From Arthrobacter pityocampae (lineage in GTDB: Bacteria; Actinomycetota; Actinomycetes; Actinomycetales; Micrococcaceae): DNA of 64,000 nucleotides. Under the pieces are notes generated by a model. It was not told where the DNA came from. It worked only from the letters and a program-made list of their open reading frames with translations, and did no database searches. This document shows, piece by piece, positions 50,263 through 58,920 of the stretch (position 1 is its first letter; each line of letters begins with the position of its first letter). The translations under genes were made by a program, and so were the position numbers. The stretch lies in NCBI RefSeq assembly GCF_002927275.1, contig NZ_PRKW01000005.1:310001-374000 (forward strand), written 5' to 3'.

Positions 50263-50739
50263 ATGACTCAGACGTTGGATGAACTAGGGCCGGTCGACTG
50301 GCTCGTCGTGGAGTTCCCCGGGTTGGACTTCGGTAAGGGCCAGATCGCCCCGTTCCTGGAGGACCTGATCAACCGCGAGCTCATCAGGGTTCTCGACATG
50401 ACGTTCCTCAGGAAGAACGCCGACGGCGCGCTGGAGATGGCGGAGATCTCCGACCTCGACGAGTCGGAGCTCGGCGGGGTGCGCATGGCCGAGGCCGACC
50501 TCGCGATGGTGCTGTCCGAGCAGGATGTCATGGACCTGGCCGAGACGATCGAGCCCGGTCATTCAGCCGCTGTGGTCGTCTGGGAGAACCAGTGGGCTGC
50601 CCCGTTCGGCTCGGCCGTCCGCAAGGCTGGTGGTCAGCTGGTGGCCAGCGGGCGGATCCCGACCCAGGCCGTCATCGCCGCCTTCCAGGCGGACGAGGCA
50701 GACGCCGGATCATCAGAAGCAACGAGAGAAGAAGCCTGA
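50263..50739 (+). CDS. DUF6325 family protein (copy 2)
   Basis: 158 residues. It opens with LGPVDWLVVEFPGLDFGKGQIAPFLEDLINRELIRVLDMTFLRKNADGALEMAEI, the full family block. The middle is acidic, followed by VVVWENQWAAPFGSAVRKAGGQLVASGRIP. The cell location appears cytosolic. Function unknown. It is followed after one base by the 56-residue Arg/Asp repeat gene and shares the promoter module of DUF6325-1. Confidence 0.9.
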   Translation: MTQTLDELGPVDWLVVEFPGLDFGKGQIAPFLEDLINRELIRVLDMTFLRKNADGALEMAEISDLDESELGGVRMAEADLAMVLSEQDVMDLAETIEPGHSAAVVVWENQWAAPFGSAVRKAGGQLVASGRIPTQAVIAAFQADEADAGSSEATREEA

Positions 50740-50740
50740 C

Positions 50741-50911
50741 ATGCCACTCGCAGCCCGACGCAGGCGCAGGACCGCCGCCGCCGTGGGAGGGGCCATCGTC
50801 GTAGCCCACGGAGTCAACCGTCGCCGCGACCGCCGGGAGGATCGGCGGGACGACCGCGGGGACCGGCGTGAGGACCGGCGCGAGGACCGGCGCGAGGACC
50901 GCCGCGACTGA
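50741..50911 (+). CDS. 56-residue Arg/Asp repeat protein
   Basis: ATG 50741 directly follows the DUF6325 stop and is preceded by GAGAAGAAG. The product is MPLAARRRRRTAAAVGGAIV, then VAHGVN, then a charged tail of RRDRRED-type repeats ending in D. The front resembles the MPL-basic-AAVGG opening of small SHOCT proteins that often follow DUF6325 genes, but no SHOCT motif is present. The repeat is encoded by 12-bp units. It may be a truncated or reshaped version of that partner, an inference. Confidence 0.7.
   Translation: MPLAARRRRRTAAAVGGAIVVAHGVNRRRDRREDRRDDRGDRREDRREDRREDRRD
50861..50908. repeat. Four tandem 12-bp units encoding DRRE
   Basis: The unit GACCGGCGCGAG repeats four times (50861, 50873, 50885, 50897) with few mismatches. 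Replication slippage could change the copy number in frame, as 12 is a multiple of three. Confidence 0.85.
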
Positions 50912-50957
50912 CGCAGCGGCAGTCATCATCACTCGTGACATCACGCGAACGCCCTGT

Positions 50958-50993
50958 GCGGTGCGCACGACCCTTCCGGGTCAGGCGCACCGC
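50958..50993 (+). terminator. Terminator hairpin after the DUF6325 operon
   Basis: A 9-bp stem (50958-50966 with 50985-50993), a small internal loop and a 5-bp inner stem with TTCC loop lie 47 nt past the repeat protein stop. Confidence 0.7.
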
Positions 50994-51049
50994 ATCCGGC
51001 GCCCGGTCGACCCGGGCAACATTCACCGGTCCATCACCGCGTTCAGAGC

Positions 51050-51076
51050 GTACGACTCTTGAAGAGTGTCGAGTAC
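51050..51076. repeat. Dyad-symmetric element
   Basis: GTACGACTCTT and its near complement AAGAGTGTCGAGTAC form a dyad centred at 51062. It lies between the DUF6325 operon and the end of the convergent epoxide hydrolase gene and may be a terminator for the latter. Confidence 0.4.
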
Positions 51077-51158
51077 GACCGCTTTTGCGAAGGATCCTTT
51101 GATCGGATCGGCGGCAAGGCACCGCGGCAGGTCGGACAACTTCAGGTCTTGATGTGAA

Positions 51159-52376
51159 TTATCGGAGGGTGCGGAAGGTGGCGCGGATGTCGTCCACGAG
51201 GAGGCGGGGTTGTTCGAGGAGGGCGAAGTGGCCGCCGTCGGCCACTTCGGTGAAGTGTACGAGGTTGATGTATCGGCGTTCCGCCCAGCGGCGTGACCGT
51301 CGGATGTACTCGCCGGGCATGACGCTCAGTCCCACGGGAAGGGTGATCGGTTCCTCGAGCGTGCCAGGGTTGGCCCAGCCGTTCCGGCCTGCTTCCCAGT
51401 ACATGCGTGCAGCTGATGCTGCCGTATTGGGGAGCCAGTAGAGCATGATGTCATCGATCATCTCGTCGAGGGTGAAGATCGCCTCGGCGTTCCCATGCCG
51501 GTCGTGGGAGCCTCCGACGTCCTGGAACATGGCGTAGATCCAGGCTGCGAGGCCGACGGGCGAGTCCGAGAGCGGATAGCCGATGGTTTGGGGGCGGGTG
51601 GACATCTGCTGCGAGTACGCGGAGAGGGTCTGCCAGTAGTAGCCGCCCTCCTGCAGCATGGCCTGCTCCCCGGGTGTGGCCGATCGCATCTCCTCTTCGG
51701 TGGGCATGAAGAGCGCCATGTTCAGATGGATGCCGGCGAGGCCGATGTTTTCTGCCTGGTGCAGGGCGGCGAGTTCGGCGGTGACAGAGGCTCCGAGGTC
51801 GCCGCCCTGCGCGAACCAGCGCGCGTAGCCGAGGCGTTCCATGAGTACGGCCCACGCCCTGGCGGTCCGCTGGGTGTTCCACCCGGTCCCGGTGGGTTTC
51901 CCGGAGAAACCGAATCCGGGCAGGCTCGGGATGACGACGTCGAACGCGTCCGCTGCGGTGCCGCCGTGCGCATCGGGATCGGTCAGGGGCCCGATGACGT
52001 GCCGGAATTCCAGGACGGAGCCGGGCCAGCCGTGGGTCAGCAGCACCGCGTGCGCCCCTGGCACCGATGATCGGATGTGCAGGAAGTGGATGTCCAGGCC
52101 GTCGATGCGGGTGGTGAACTGCCCCCACGCGTTGAGCATTGATTCAGTCCGCCGCCAGTCGTATCCGGAGGCCCAGTGATCGGCCAGGGCTTGGAGCTTC
52201 TCCAGCCGAGGCCCCTGTGAGGTGTCCGGGACGGTCTCTCGGTCGGGCCAGCGGGTGGACTGGATACGCCGGCGCAGGTCGTCGAGGTCGGCAGCGGGGA
52301 TCTCCAGGTGAAACGGGGTGATGTTGGCCGCTTCGCCGGGGGAGTGTCGGGTGGGTGCGGAGAGTCGTCTGGGCAT
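51159..52376 (-). CDS. Epoxide hydrolase (EHN-type alpha/beta hydrolase)
   Basis: 405 residues. The N-terminal EHN meander (FHLEIPAADLDDLRRRIQSTRWPD, then GPRLEKLQALADHW) precedes the hydrolase core: HGWPGS (oxyanion side), nucleophile Asp in QGGDLGASV, and the catalytic His in VADGGHFALLEQP. Tyr residues in the lid (IYAMFQDVGG, and YWEAG) may polarise the epoxide. It is divergent from the MarR gene, the likely regulator, and probably detoxifies or degrades epoxides. Confidence 0.93.
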   Translation of the reverse strand: MPRRLSAPTRHSPGEAANITPFHLEIPAADLDDLRRRIQSTRWPDRETVPDTSQGPRLEKLQALADHWASGYDWRRTESMLNAWGQFTTRIDGLDIHFLHIRSSVPGAHAVLLTHGWPGSVLEFRHVIGPLTDPDAHGGTAADAFDVVIPSLPGFGFSGKPTGTGWNTQRTARAWAVLMERLGYARWFAQGGDLGASVTAELAALHQAENIGLAGIHLNMALFMPTEEEMRSATPGEQAMLQEGGYYWQTLSAYSQQMSTRPQTIGYPLSDSPVGLAAWIYAMFQDVGGSHDRHGNAEAIFTLDEMIDDIMLYWLPNTAASAARMYWEAGRNGWANPGTLEEPITLPVGLSVMPGEYIRRSRRWAERRYINLVHFTEVADGGHFALLEQPRLLVDDIRATFRTLR

Positions 52377-52479
52377 GGTGGCCTTTCGGTGAGGCCTGAC
52401 ATGCCGACCAGGATGATCACATCATCATAAACACAGATCATCTAGAAGAGAGACGATCTTTTTTTGCTATGATCTCGTT

Positions 52480-53085
52480 ATGGATGCTTCACGGGTACCG
52501 AATGAACCCCTCACGGCCTCCGGCATCGATTGGGAGGCCGGGGGCATCCAGACGGAGCTCGGGTGGTCGTTGCAGGCGATGTCGCAGGGGTTCTCCCGGC
52601 TCGCGACGGGTGCCGTCGCGGATGTCCCGGGTGGGCCGCGCGGGTACCAGGTGCTGGTGGCCATCACGACGGAGGCCCCGACCTCGCAGCTGGTCCTCGC
52701 GCAGCGCCTCGGGATCGACAAGACGGCGATGGTCTACGTCGTCGATGCTCTCGAGGGGGAGTCCCTGGTCGAACGCCGGCCTGATCCGAAGGATCGTCGT
52801 ATTCGTCAGGTCCTCCCGACCGAGCAGGGTCGAGCCGCCCTCGCCACTGCGCGGGCAGCACTGCGCGAGGTGGAAGGCATGCTGATGAGGAATCTCGGCC
52901 CGGAGGAACAGATGCAGCTCCGCCGCCTCATGGCCCGCGTCGCCCTGGACACCGGCGATGTGGAGTCATGCGTCGGGGTCGCCGCCGGTACCGGGCAGCC
53001 CATGACCACCCAGCACCACTCAGCCGGCCGGCGTCCCGCCGATGCCCCCGATGCCTCCCCCACAGAGAAGAGCGCCTCAGCATGA
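52480..53085 (+). CDS. MarR family transcriptional regulator
   Basis: 201 residues, longer than most because of about 30 disordered residues at each end. The winged helix is LVLAQRLGIDKTAMVYVVDALEGESLVERRPDPKDRRIRQVLPTEQGR. It faces the epoxide hydrolase across 103 bases, and its stop overlaps the NmrA-like start (ATGA), so it is coupled to that gene. The intergenic region has repeated ATCAT/GATC-type motifs (52420-52470), but no clear single operator. Confidence 0.92.
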   Translation: MDASRVPNEPLTASGIDWEAGGIQTELGWSLQAMSQGFSRLATGAVADVPGGPRGYQVLVAITTEAPTSQLVLAQRLGIDKTAMVYVVDALEGESLVERRPDPKDRRIRQVLPTEQGRAALATARAALREVEGMLMRNLGPEEQMQLRRLMARVALDTGDVESCVGVAAGTGQPMTTQHHSAGRRPADAPDASPTEKSASA

Positions 53086-54029
53086 CCACCGTCCTTATCG
53101 CCGGGGGCACCGGCGACCTCGGTCGCCGGGTCGTCCGCGAACTGCTCGCCACGACACCCGACACCTCCGTCCGCGTCCTCACCCGACCCGGAAGCGGGAC
53201 CGCGGAGCGCCTGTACGCCGGACAGAAGCGCGTGGAGATCCGCGAGGCCGCCTACACCGACCGAGCAGGCCTCGCCGCCGCACTCTCCGGCGCCGACGTC
53301 GTCGTCTCTGCGGTGAGCGGCGCACGCGCCGTCATCCTCGACACCCAGAGGGCACTGCTGTCCGCAGCCGTCGAAGCCGGCGTGAGACGCTTCATCCCGT
53401 CCGACTACTCGGCCGACTACCGCCGGATCACCCCGGGCAGCAACCGCAACTTCGAGCTCCGCCGCACGTTCGCCGCCGACCTCGACGCCGCACCGCTGCG
53501 CGTCACGTCGGTGCTCAACGGCGCCTTCGCGGACATGCTCACCGGACAGGCGCCGATGATCCTGTTCAAACGGCACAAGGTCCTCTACTGGTCCTCGCCC
53601 GATCAGTCACTGGACTTCACCACCAAGGACGACGTCGCCCGCACCGTCGCGCGCGTCGCACTGGACGACGCCGCGCCCCGCGTCGTCGAGATCGCCGGAG
53701 ACCGCGTCACGGCCCGGGACATCGCACGGATCATGACCGAGCTCACCGGAACGACGTTCACCACCCAGTGGGCCGGCACCACGGGCATCCTGTCAGCCGC
53801 GGCCCGCATCGGACGCCGCCTGTCGAAAGACGAGGACGAGACTTTTCCCGCCTGGCAGGGCATGCAGTACTTCGTCAGCATGTTCAGCGGCGAGGCCGAA
53901 CTGAACCACGTGGACAACGAGCGTTACGGGCCGCACGACTGGACGACCGTCCGCGACGTCCTCGAAGCGCACCTGGGGACACTGAGCCCGAGGGCTGACA
54001 CCGCGACGATCGGTCGACCCGGATCGTAA
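53082..54029 (+). CDS. NmrA-like NAD(P)-binding reductase
   Basis: 315 residues from ATG 53082, overlapping the MarR stop by 4 nt. The N-terminal Rossmann motif is GGTGDLGRRVVRELL. It lacks the Tyr-x-x-x-Lys of classical dehydrogenases and has SGADVVVSAVSGARAVILDTQ and FIPSDYSADYRR, as in isoflavone-reductase/NmrA relatives. It may act as a redox sensor or reductase. Together with MarR and epoxide hydrolase it forms one regulatory module. Confidence 0.88.
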   Translation: MTTVLIAGGTGDLGRRVVRELLATTPDTSVRVLTRPGSGTAERLYAGQKRVEIREAAYTDRAGLAAALSGADVVVSAVSGARAVILDTQRALLSAAVEAGVRRFIPSDYSADYRRITPGSNRNFELRRTFAADLDAAPLRVTSVLNGAFADMLTGQAPMILFKRHKVLYWSSPDQSLDFTTKDDVARTVARVALDDAAPRVVEIAGDRVTARDIARIMTELTGTTFTTQWAGTTGILSAAARIGRRLSKDEDETFPAWQGMQYFVSMFSGEAELNHVDNERYGPHDWTTVRDVLEAHLGTLSPRADTATIGRPGS

Positions 54030-54277
54030 CCACGCCTCGCCCGCATCCGCGTCCCGTTCGTACCGATGCCCTCGATCAATCGAAGCATTTAGTTTGGCCA
54101 CACCCCGACGCAACAGTGCAGATCGGGCCCGATCATGTTGTCCTGGGGCTCTTCTGTGGCCCACGCACCGGATGCATGTGAGGGTCTGGACATCGTGCAC
54201 CGCGGCCTGCCGGTCGGGCTTCGACTGTTCAGGCGACGGAACGCCCTGGGGAGGAGTGCGTGGCTGACGATCGGATG

Positions 54278-55432
54278 TCAGGGGCGCCCTGCCGGGCCTA
54301 GTGGAGCGCCGTCGGCGAGGGCGATGTCGGCGAAGCGCTCGCCCATGATGCGGTGGGATTGCGTGCCCGGATGCAGTGCGTCGGGCAGGGGATGGGTGCG
54401 TGTGTCCTCTGGACCGTGGAGTTCCCTGCCGTCGAGGTAGTGGAGGGCGTCGTCGGCGCGCTCGGCGACGATAGCCGCGAGGTGCTGTCGGATGATCTGC
54501 AGCGTCAGTCGGCCGAGGGCCGTCTCCTCGGGTGACCCGGTGGCGATGAACCCGACCGATCCCTGGGCGAGCTTGTCGGTGTCGAAGGCGCCCGGGCCGG
54601 GGGTGTCTTCGTGGATGTCGCAGTGGATGGGGGATACCAGGAGCAGGGGTGTGGTGGGGTGTCCTTCGCGGATCGTGTCGAGGAAGCCGTGGACTGCGGG
54701 GCGGAAGCTCCTCAGGCGCATGGCGTCGAGGTTGACCACGTTGATGCCCAGCTTCAGGCTGATGAGGTCGGCCGGTGTGTCCCTGATGACCCGGGCCATG
54801 AACGGGTCGATGAGTGCGCTGCCGCTGAAGCCGAGGTTGATGAGTTGCACGCCCGCGCGACGCGCTGCGACGACCGGCCAGATGCCTGTCGGGTGGGTCG
54901 CATTGGATCCCTGGCTGATGGAGCTGCCGTGATGCAGCCAGGTACGACCGGGTGGGTGGGCCGGGGTCACGGTCCGGTCCGCGGTGAGGTGGATGAGGTC
55001 GACCATCTCGTTGTGGGGCAGCCAGAACTCGATGACCTTGTCTCCGGAGGGCAGCCCGTGGACCGAGATGGTGTCCGTGGTTCCCGGTGTCGATGTTCCG
55101 GTACCGGTGGCGAGATCCATGGTGGTGTTGTCCCCGTGCTGAAGGGTGCAGGTGTGGACGTGCGTGCCGTCCACGACGACGTCGACGGCTCCGCGGGGGC
55201 GGTGCACGCCGCGATAGGTGACCCGGCTTGCCTGTAACTCGAGGGATACCTGCCGGGAGGCCGTCCGGAGGGCCACGCGCACGCCGGAGGGCTGGGCTTC
55301 CGCGGCGAGCAGTTGCCCATCGGCGTCTCGTGCGCGCACGTGTGCGGGGAGTCGGTGGGGTCGCACACCGAGGGCGGTGACCTCGACCTCCGCCGCACCG
55401 ACGATGAACTCGGCCGTGACGCGTGTCTTCAT
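54278..55432 (-). CDS. SGNH/GDSL hydrolase with N-terminal beta domain
   Basis: 384 residues. The first 170 form a beta-rich domain. The SGNH domain shows block I as WLHHGSSISQGSNATHP, block III-like KLGINVVN and block V DALHPGTQSHRIMGERF with the catalytic Asp-x-x-His. The nucleophile is the Ser of GSS. There is no signal peptide, so it is cytosolic, acting on ester or acyl groups. The start overlaps the TetR stop by one base. Confidence 0.9.
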   Translation of the reverse strand: MKTRVTAEFIVGAAEVEVTALGVRPHRLPAHVRARDADGQLLAAEAQPSGVRVALRTASRQVSLELQASRVTYRGVHRPRGAVDVVVDGTHVHTCTLQHGDNTTMDLATGTGTSTPGTTDTISVHGLPSGDKVIEFWLPHNEMVDLIHLTADRTVTPAHPPGRTWLHHGSSISQGSNATHPTGIWPVVAARRAGVQLINLGFSGSALIDPFMARVIRDTPADLISLKLGINVVNLDAMRLRSFRPAVHGFLDTIREGHPTTPLLLVSPIHCDIHEDTPGPGAFDTDKLAQGSVGFIATGSPEETALGRLTLQIIRQHLAAIVAERADDALHYLDGRELHGPEDTRTHPLPDALHPGTQSHRIMGERFADIALADGAPLGPAGRP

Positions 55433-56025
55433 CACAGGACTTCCTGAGGGTTGATGATGTTCGCCGTCCAGCCCGAAAGGACGAGGTGCAGAGCGGACAG
55501 CAGGTGAGGCCACGTGTCCGTCGCTGCCGGCGGTCTGTGGGAGAAGGCCCCTGCTCGTTCGAGTTCGAGGAATCCGTTCAGGGCGCCGCCGAGAATACGG
55601 GTGGCGTGGATTCGGTCGTCTCCGACGATCTCGTAGCCGCGGAGGACGGCTCCGGTAGCGCGGACCAGGCGTGCGGCCTCCGCGCTCTGGGCGGCCGTGG
55701 CACCGGCTCGGCGTCCGAGGGCGTCCCACCGTCCTGGATGCTCGTGCATGTAATCGCGGTGTGCCTGGGCGAGAGCGGTCAACGCGTCCTTGCCGGACCT
55801 GCCGGCGATCCCCTCGGTGATCCGGTCAGCGAGCTGACCGAGCGCCAGGCAGGTGACGCCGTCGTGGAGCGCTGCAGCATCACGCACGTGCGCATAGAGG
55901 CTGGGGGGCCGCACCCCGAGGGACCGGGCAACAGCTGCCAGGGTGGCGTGCTCGAGGCCGTCCTGGTCTGCGAGTTCCGCGGCCCGCTCGATGACCGCAG
56001 GACTATTGAGAGATGCACGAACCAT
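55432..56025 (-). CDS. TetR/AcrR family regulator (WHG C-terminal domain)
   Basis: 197 residues with the helix-turn-helix HATLAAVARSLGVRPPSLYAHVRDAAALHDGV near the start. The remainder resembles the WHG ligand domain. The downstream SGNH gene is coupled to it. An ATTAG-N8-CTAAT dyad lies 18 nt upstream and is the likely operator. Confidence 0.93.
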   Translation of the reverse strand: MVRASLNSPAVIERAAELADQDGLEHATLAAVARSLGVRPPSLYAHVRDAAALHDGVTCLALGQLADRITEGIAGRSGKDALTALAQAHRDYMHEHPGRWDALGRRAGATAAQSAEAARLVRATGAVLRGYEIVGDDRIHATRILGGALNGFLELERAGAFSHRPPAATDTWPHLLSALHLVLSGWTANIINPQEVL

Positions 56026-56042
56026 CGAGCGAGACTAACACC

Positions 56043-56060
56043 ATTAGGCTGAAAACTAAT
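56043..56060. promoter_or_regulatory. TetR operator candidate
   Basis: ATTAG-GCTGAAAA-CTAAT forms an 18-bp dyad. It is followed by TAGCGCTA, a second small palindrome, right before the TetR start. Confidence 0.5.
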
Positions 56061-56240
56061 AGCGCTAGGTTCGATGGGCTCATGCCGTGGTGCGAGAGCG
56101 GCTGCTCGAAGGTGCGCCCGAACGCACCAGTGCGGCTATGTTGCAGGAACAGGCGAGGACCCAGACACCATGCAGGGACCGTGTGACGCCGGAGGGCCGC
56201 GCCGATCGGCGAGGCCCTCCGGTCGTCGGATTCACGGAGG

Positions 56241-57143
56241 TCAGGGCTGGGTGATGACGACCTTGCCGCTGCCCTCTTCGGCCAGGGTGTGTGCCTTGAC
56301 GATGTCCGCCAAAGGCAGCTCGTGGTCGACGCGTGGTGTGTAGAGCCCGTCCCGCCCGCGATCGGCGGCGTAGCGCAGGAGGGTCGAGTCGTTGCGGGCG
56401 TTCACATTCTTGACGCCGAGGTGCGCGGCCCCCTGGCCGTCGACGACCGTGACGACCCGGGACGTGTCGCCGACGATGCCTAGCAGGTCCGGCAGCGAAC
56501 TGGACGGGGCGGCATGCAGGGCGGCGTCGACGCCGGCGGGCGCGAGGAGGGCCACACGCTCGGCCAGCCCGGGACCGTACGTGGTGGGCAGAACGCCGAG
56601 CGATTCCAGGTACGGGTGGTTGCTTTGGCGCCCTGTCCCGATGACGGTGGCACCGGCGGCGAGGGCAAACGCTGCGGCGGCGCTGCCCACGGCACCCGAG
56701 GCGCCTTCGACGAGGAATGTCTTGCCGTTGAGGTCACCCAGCGCCTCCAGAGCGGCGGCCGCGGTGGCGGACGCGAGCCCCGCTGCGGCGGCCTGCGCGG
56801 TCGACCACCCCTCAGGAACACTGCTCCACGCGGTGAGCACCGCGAACTCGGCCGTGGTGTCGCTGATCCCACCCAGACCGAAGACGAGGTCACCCACCTG
56901 CGTGTCCGTCACGCCCGGGCCGACCTCGTCGACGACGCCGACAGCGTCCCGGCCAGGGACGGCCGGCAGGGTCAGCGGCAGGAACTGCTGAAGATGCCCG
57001 GCGCGCAGGAGAACATCGATCGGATTCACGCTCGTGGCGTGCACCCTGATTCGCACTGATCCCTCGCCGGCATGAGGTTCCGGGGCGTCTTCGACGACGA
57101 GGACATCGGGTGCTCCATAGGAGTGGAAACGAGCAGCGCGCAT
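56241..57143 (-). CDS. NADPH:quinone-type zinc-independent oxidoreductase (MDR family)
   Basis: 300 residues. GroES-like N-terminal half (VHATSVNPIDVLLRAGHL, then LPAVPGRDAVGVVDEVGPGV), and a nucleotide-binding half with the quinone-oxidoreductase motif FLVEGASGAVGSAAAAFALAAGATVIGTGR. Structural zinc cysteines are absent. It reduces quinones or enones with NADPH. It is divergent from the MarR gene at 57246. Confidence 0.94.
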   Translation of the reverse strand: MRAARFHSYGAPDVLVVEDAPEPHAGEGSVRIRVHATSVNPIDVLLRAGHLQQFLPLTLPAVPGRDAVGVVDEVGPGVTDTQVGDLVFGLGGISDTTAEFAVLTAWSSVPEGWSTAQAAAAGLASATAAAALEALGDLNGKTFLVEGASGAVGSAAAAFALAAGATVIGTGRQSNHPYLESLGVLPTTYGPGLAERVALLAPAGVDAALHAAPSSSLPDLLGIVGDTSRVVTVVDGQGAAHLGVKNVNARNDSTLLRYAADRGRDGLYTPRVDHELPLADIVKAHTLAEEGSGKVVITQP

Positions 57144-57174
57144 GGGGGTTCTGCTTTCTGACGGGTACGAGGCA

Positions 57175-57231
57175 GCAAGTACTTGCCGCGGAAAGGAACG
57201 CTAGTGCCAATTCGTTTCCGTGGCAAGTAAC
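57175..57231. promoter_or_regulatory. Operator pair between oxidoreductase and MarR genes
   Basis: GCAAGTACTTGC (57175-57186) is a perfect 12-bp palindrome. A half-site GGCAAGTAAC (57222-57231) lies 47 nt away, next to the MarR start. Both share GCAAGTA. Likely operators of the adjacent MarR protein. Confidence 0.6.
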
Positions 57232-57245
57232 GGTATTCTGTGCTC

Positions 57246-57737
57246 ATGTCCGAAGCAGATCGCCTCTCGCCCCAGCAGGACCGAACCTGGTCGTTGCTGG
57301 TCGGCGTCATGATGTGGCTGCCCGCGGAGTTGGATACCTACCTGGAGCGCTCCGCGGACCTCAGCCACGCCGAGTACGGGGTACTGCGCTGTCTGTCGCT
57401 CAGCGAGGACCGGGAGATTCACATGAGCCGCCTGGCTGCCACTGCCAGCGTGACGCCGTCACACCTGTCGCGGATCGTCGGACGGCTGGAGAAACGGGAC
57501 CTGCTGGCGCGCAGCACGGACCCGACGGACGCACGGAAGACCCTCGCGAGGCTGACGCCAGCGGGGGCTGAGCTCCTGGCCGAGGTGGAGCCCGGCTACG
57601 TCGCGGAAGTCAGGGCCCGCGTATTCGAGCTTCTCGAGGACAGGCAGCTCGAGCAGCTCGAGGACGTCACCGAAACGATCCTCACACCGCTCCGCAGTGA
57701 GTGCGTGACCCTCCTGCCACCCCGAACCACTCGCTGA
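57246..57737 (+). CDS. MarR family transcriptional regulator
   Basis: 163 residues from ATG 57246 (GTG 57240 is possible). The winged helix reads SRLAATASVTPSHLSRIVGRLEKRDLLARSTDPTDARKTLARLTPAG. Arrangement and the GCAAGTA palindromes indicate control of the divergent oxidoreductase and of itself. MarR proteins of this kind often sense electrophiles or quinones. Confidence 0.93.
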   Translation: MSEADRLSPQQDRTWSLLVGVMMWLPAELDTYLERSADLSHAEYGVLRCLSLSEDREIHMSRLAATASVTPSHLSRIVGRLEKRDLLARSTDPTDARKTLARLTPAGAELLAEVEPGYVAEVRARVFELLEDRQLEQLEDVTETILTPLRSECVTLLPPRTTR

Positions 57738-57803
57738 GCCGCCCGTGTCGACGCTCGATACCCTCAGGAGGAACACGCCGCTATCAAGGACGAGGAGCAC
57801 CCC

Positions 57804-58091
57804 GTGAGCACGAGCCCCGGACCACTCGACATCACCTTCACCACGCCGATCGGCGTCATGGTGAAGGGCGACCTCTGGTCATGCGTGGAGGTGCCCGACT
57901 CGGCCGAGCGCTTCGGGACCGGGAAGGCGATCAAGGTCGCCGCGACCGTCGACGGGGAACCGGTCACGGCAGGTCTGCTACCGACCGGTGTGGGCGGGCA
58001 CATGCTCTCGATCAGCGCCAAGCTACGCAAGAAGCTCGGCAAGGAAGTGGGCGACGCGGTCACCGTGCACCTGACCGAACGTCTCACCTGA
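57804..58091 (+). CDS. DUF1905 domain protein
   Basis: 95 residues from GTG 57804. The small beta-barrel pattern shows IKVAATVDGEPVTAGLLPTGVGGHMLSISAKLRKKLGKEVGDAVTVHLTERL, the family signature. Related domains occur with YdeI. Function unknown. GAGGAGC upstream may serve as the ribosome site. Confidence 0.88.
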   Translation: MSTSPGPLDITFTTPIGVMVKGDLWSCVEVPDSAERFGTGKAIKVAATVDGEPVTAGLLPTGVGGHMLSISAKLRKKLGKEVGDAVTVHLTERLT

Positions 58092-58250
58092 TCGCCGGGC
58101 TGACTGATCTCGGCGAGACAAGGTAGACATGGGATGCGATCCCGCACTCACGGCGCCATCCCACTCAACAGAACGGGCGGAAACGATCCCCATGAAGCAG
58201 CGCTGCAGCGAAAGACTCCGGCACCACTATGCTGGCGCCGGCGTGCGAAC

Positions 58251-58730
58251 GTGACCACCGCGCCCGCCTCCGCGGTGTGGCCTCGGGGTGGAACGGATTT
58301 CCGGCGGTCGGAGGTCACAGCTGCCATCGGGAGTGGTGAGGAGTGCTGGCGGCGGGCAGGTGCCGACGTCCTGCGGTGGGTGGTGAAGACCAGGAGTGGC
58401 TTCACCGTCGAGGACGCTCGGCCCGTCCAGCAGGGCCGGCAGCTCGAGGTGAGAGTGAGGATTCTCGGCGTCACCGTGGTCGAACCCGTCGAGGTGGTCG
58501 CCGTCGTCGACACCCCTGGACGGGTCGGTTTCTCCTACCGGACCCGGCCCGGGCATCCGGTAGACGGCGAGGAGGCTTTCATCGTCCACCGGGACGGTGA
58601 CGAGGTCCGTCTGACCATCCGGTCGCTGACGCGACCAGCTGCGCATCAGCCGTGGCGCGCCCTGTTCCCGCTCATTCTCGTCGCCCAGCGCGTTGTCCGG
58701 TCCCGCTACCTGCGGGCCCTGAGATCCTAG
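58251..58730 (+). CDS. DUF1990 family protein
   Basis: 159 residues from GTG 58251; the true start is uncertain because an upstream in-frame stretch exists. Features match DUF1990: RRSEVTAAIGSGEECWRRAGADVLRWVVKTRSGFTV, YRTRPGHPVDGEEAFIVHRDGDEVRLTI and RVVRSRYLRALRS. It is a START-like fold of unknown ligand, also found in plants. Confidence 0.85.
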   Translation: MTTAPASAVWPRGGTDFRRSEVTAAIGSGEECWRRAGADVLRWVVKTRSGFTVEDARPVQQGRQLEVRVRILGVTVVEPVEVVAVVDTPGRVGFSYRTRPGHPVDGEEAFIVHRDGDEVRLTIRSLTRPAAHQPWRALFPLILVAQRVVRSRYLRALRS

Positions 58731-58920
58731 CGGGAGTAGGCGGAGCCGGCGGTCGCAGCGCTTGGTGCAGGGCCGGCGACGGCGGTCCTCCGAAGCCTAG
58801 GAGGGTTTCCACGGAGTCAGCCAGAGCGGTGACCGGCCGCAGGCCATCCGGTCCGGCAGTCGCGCTGCACGCAGAAGCGGCTCCACCTCCTCGACAGGGC
58901 GTCGGACAGCGGACCTGTCC

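Noticed and set aside
50820-50911. Tandem repeats as a CRISPR array
   Set aside because: 12-bp units without spacers, inside an open reading frame.
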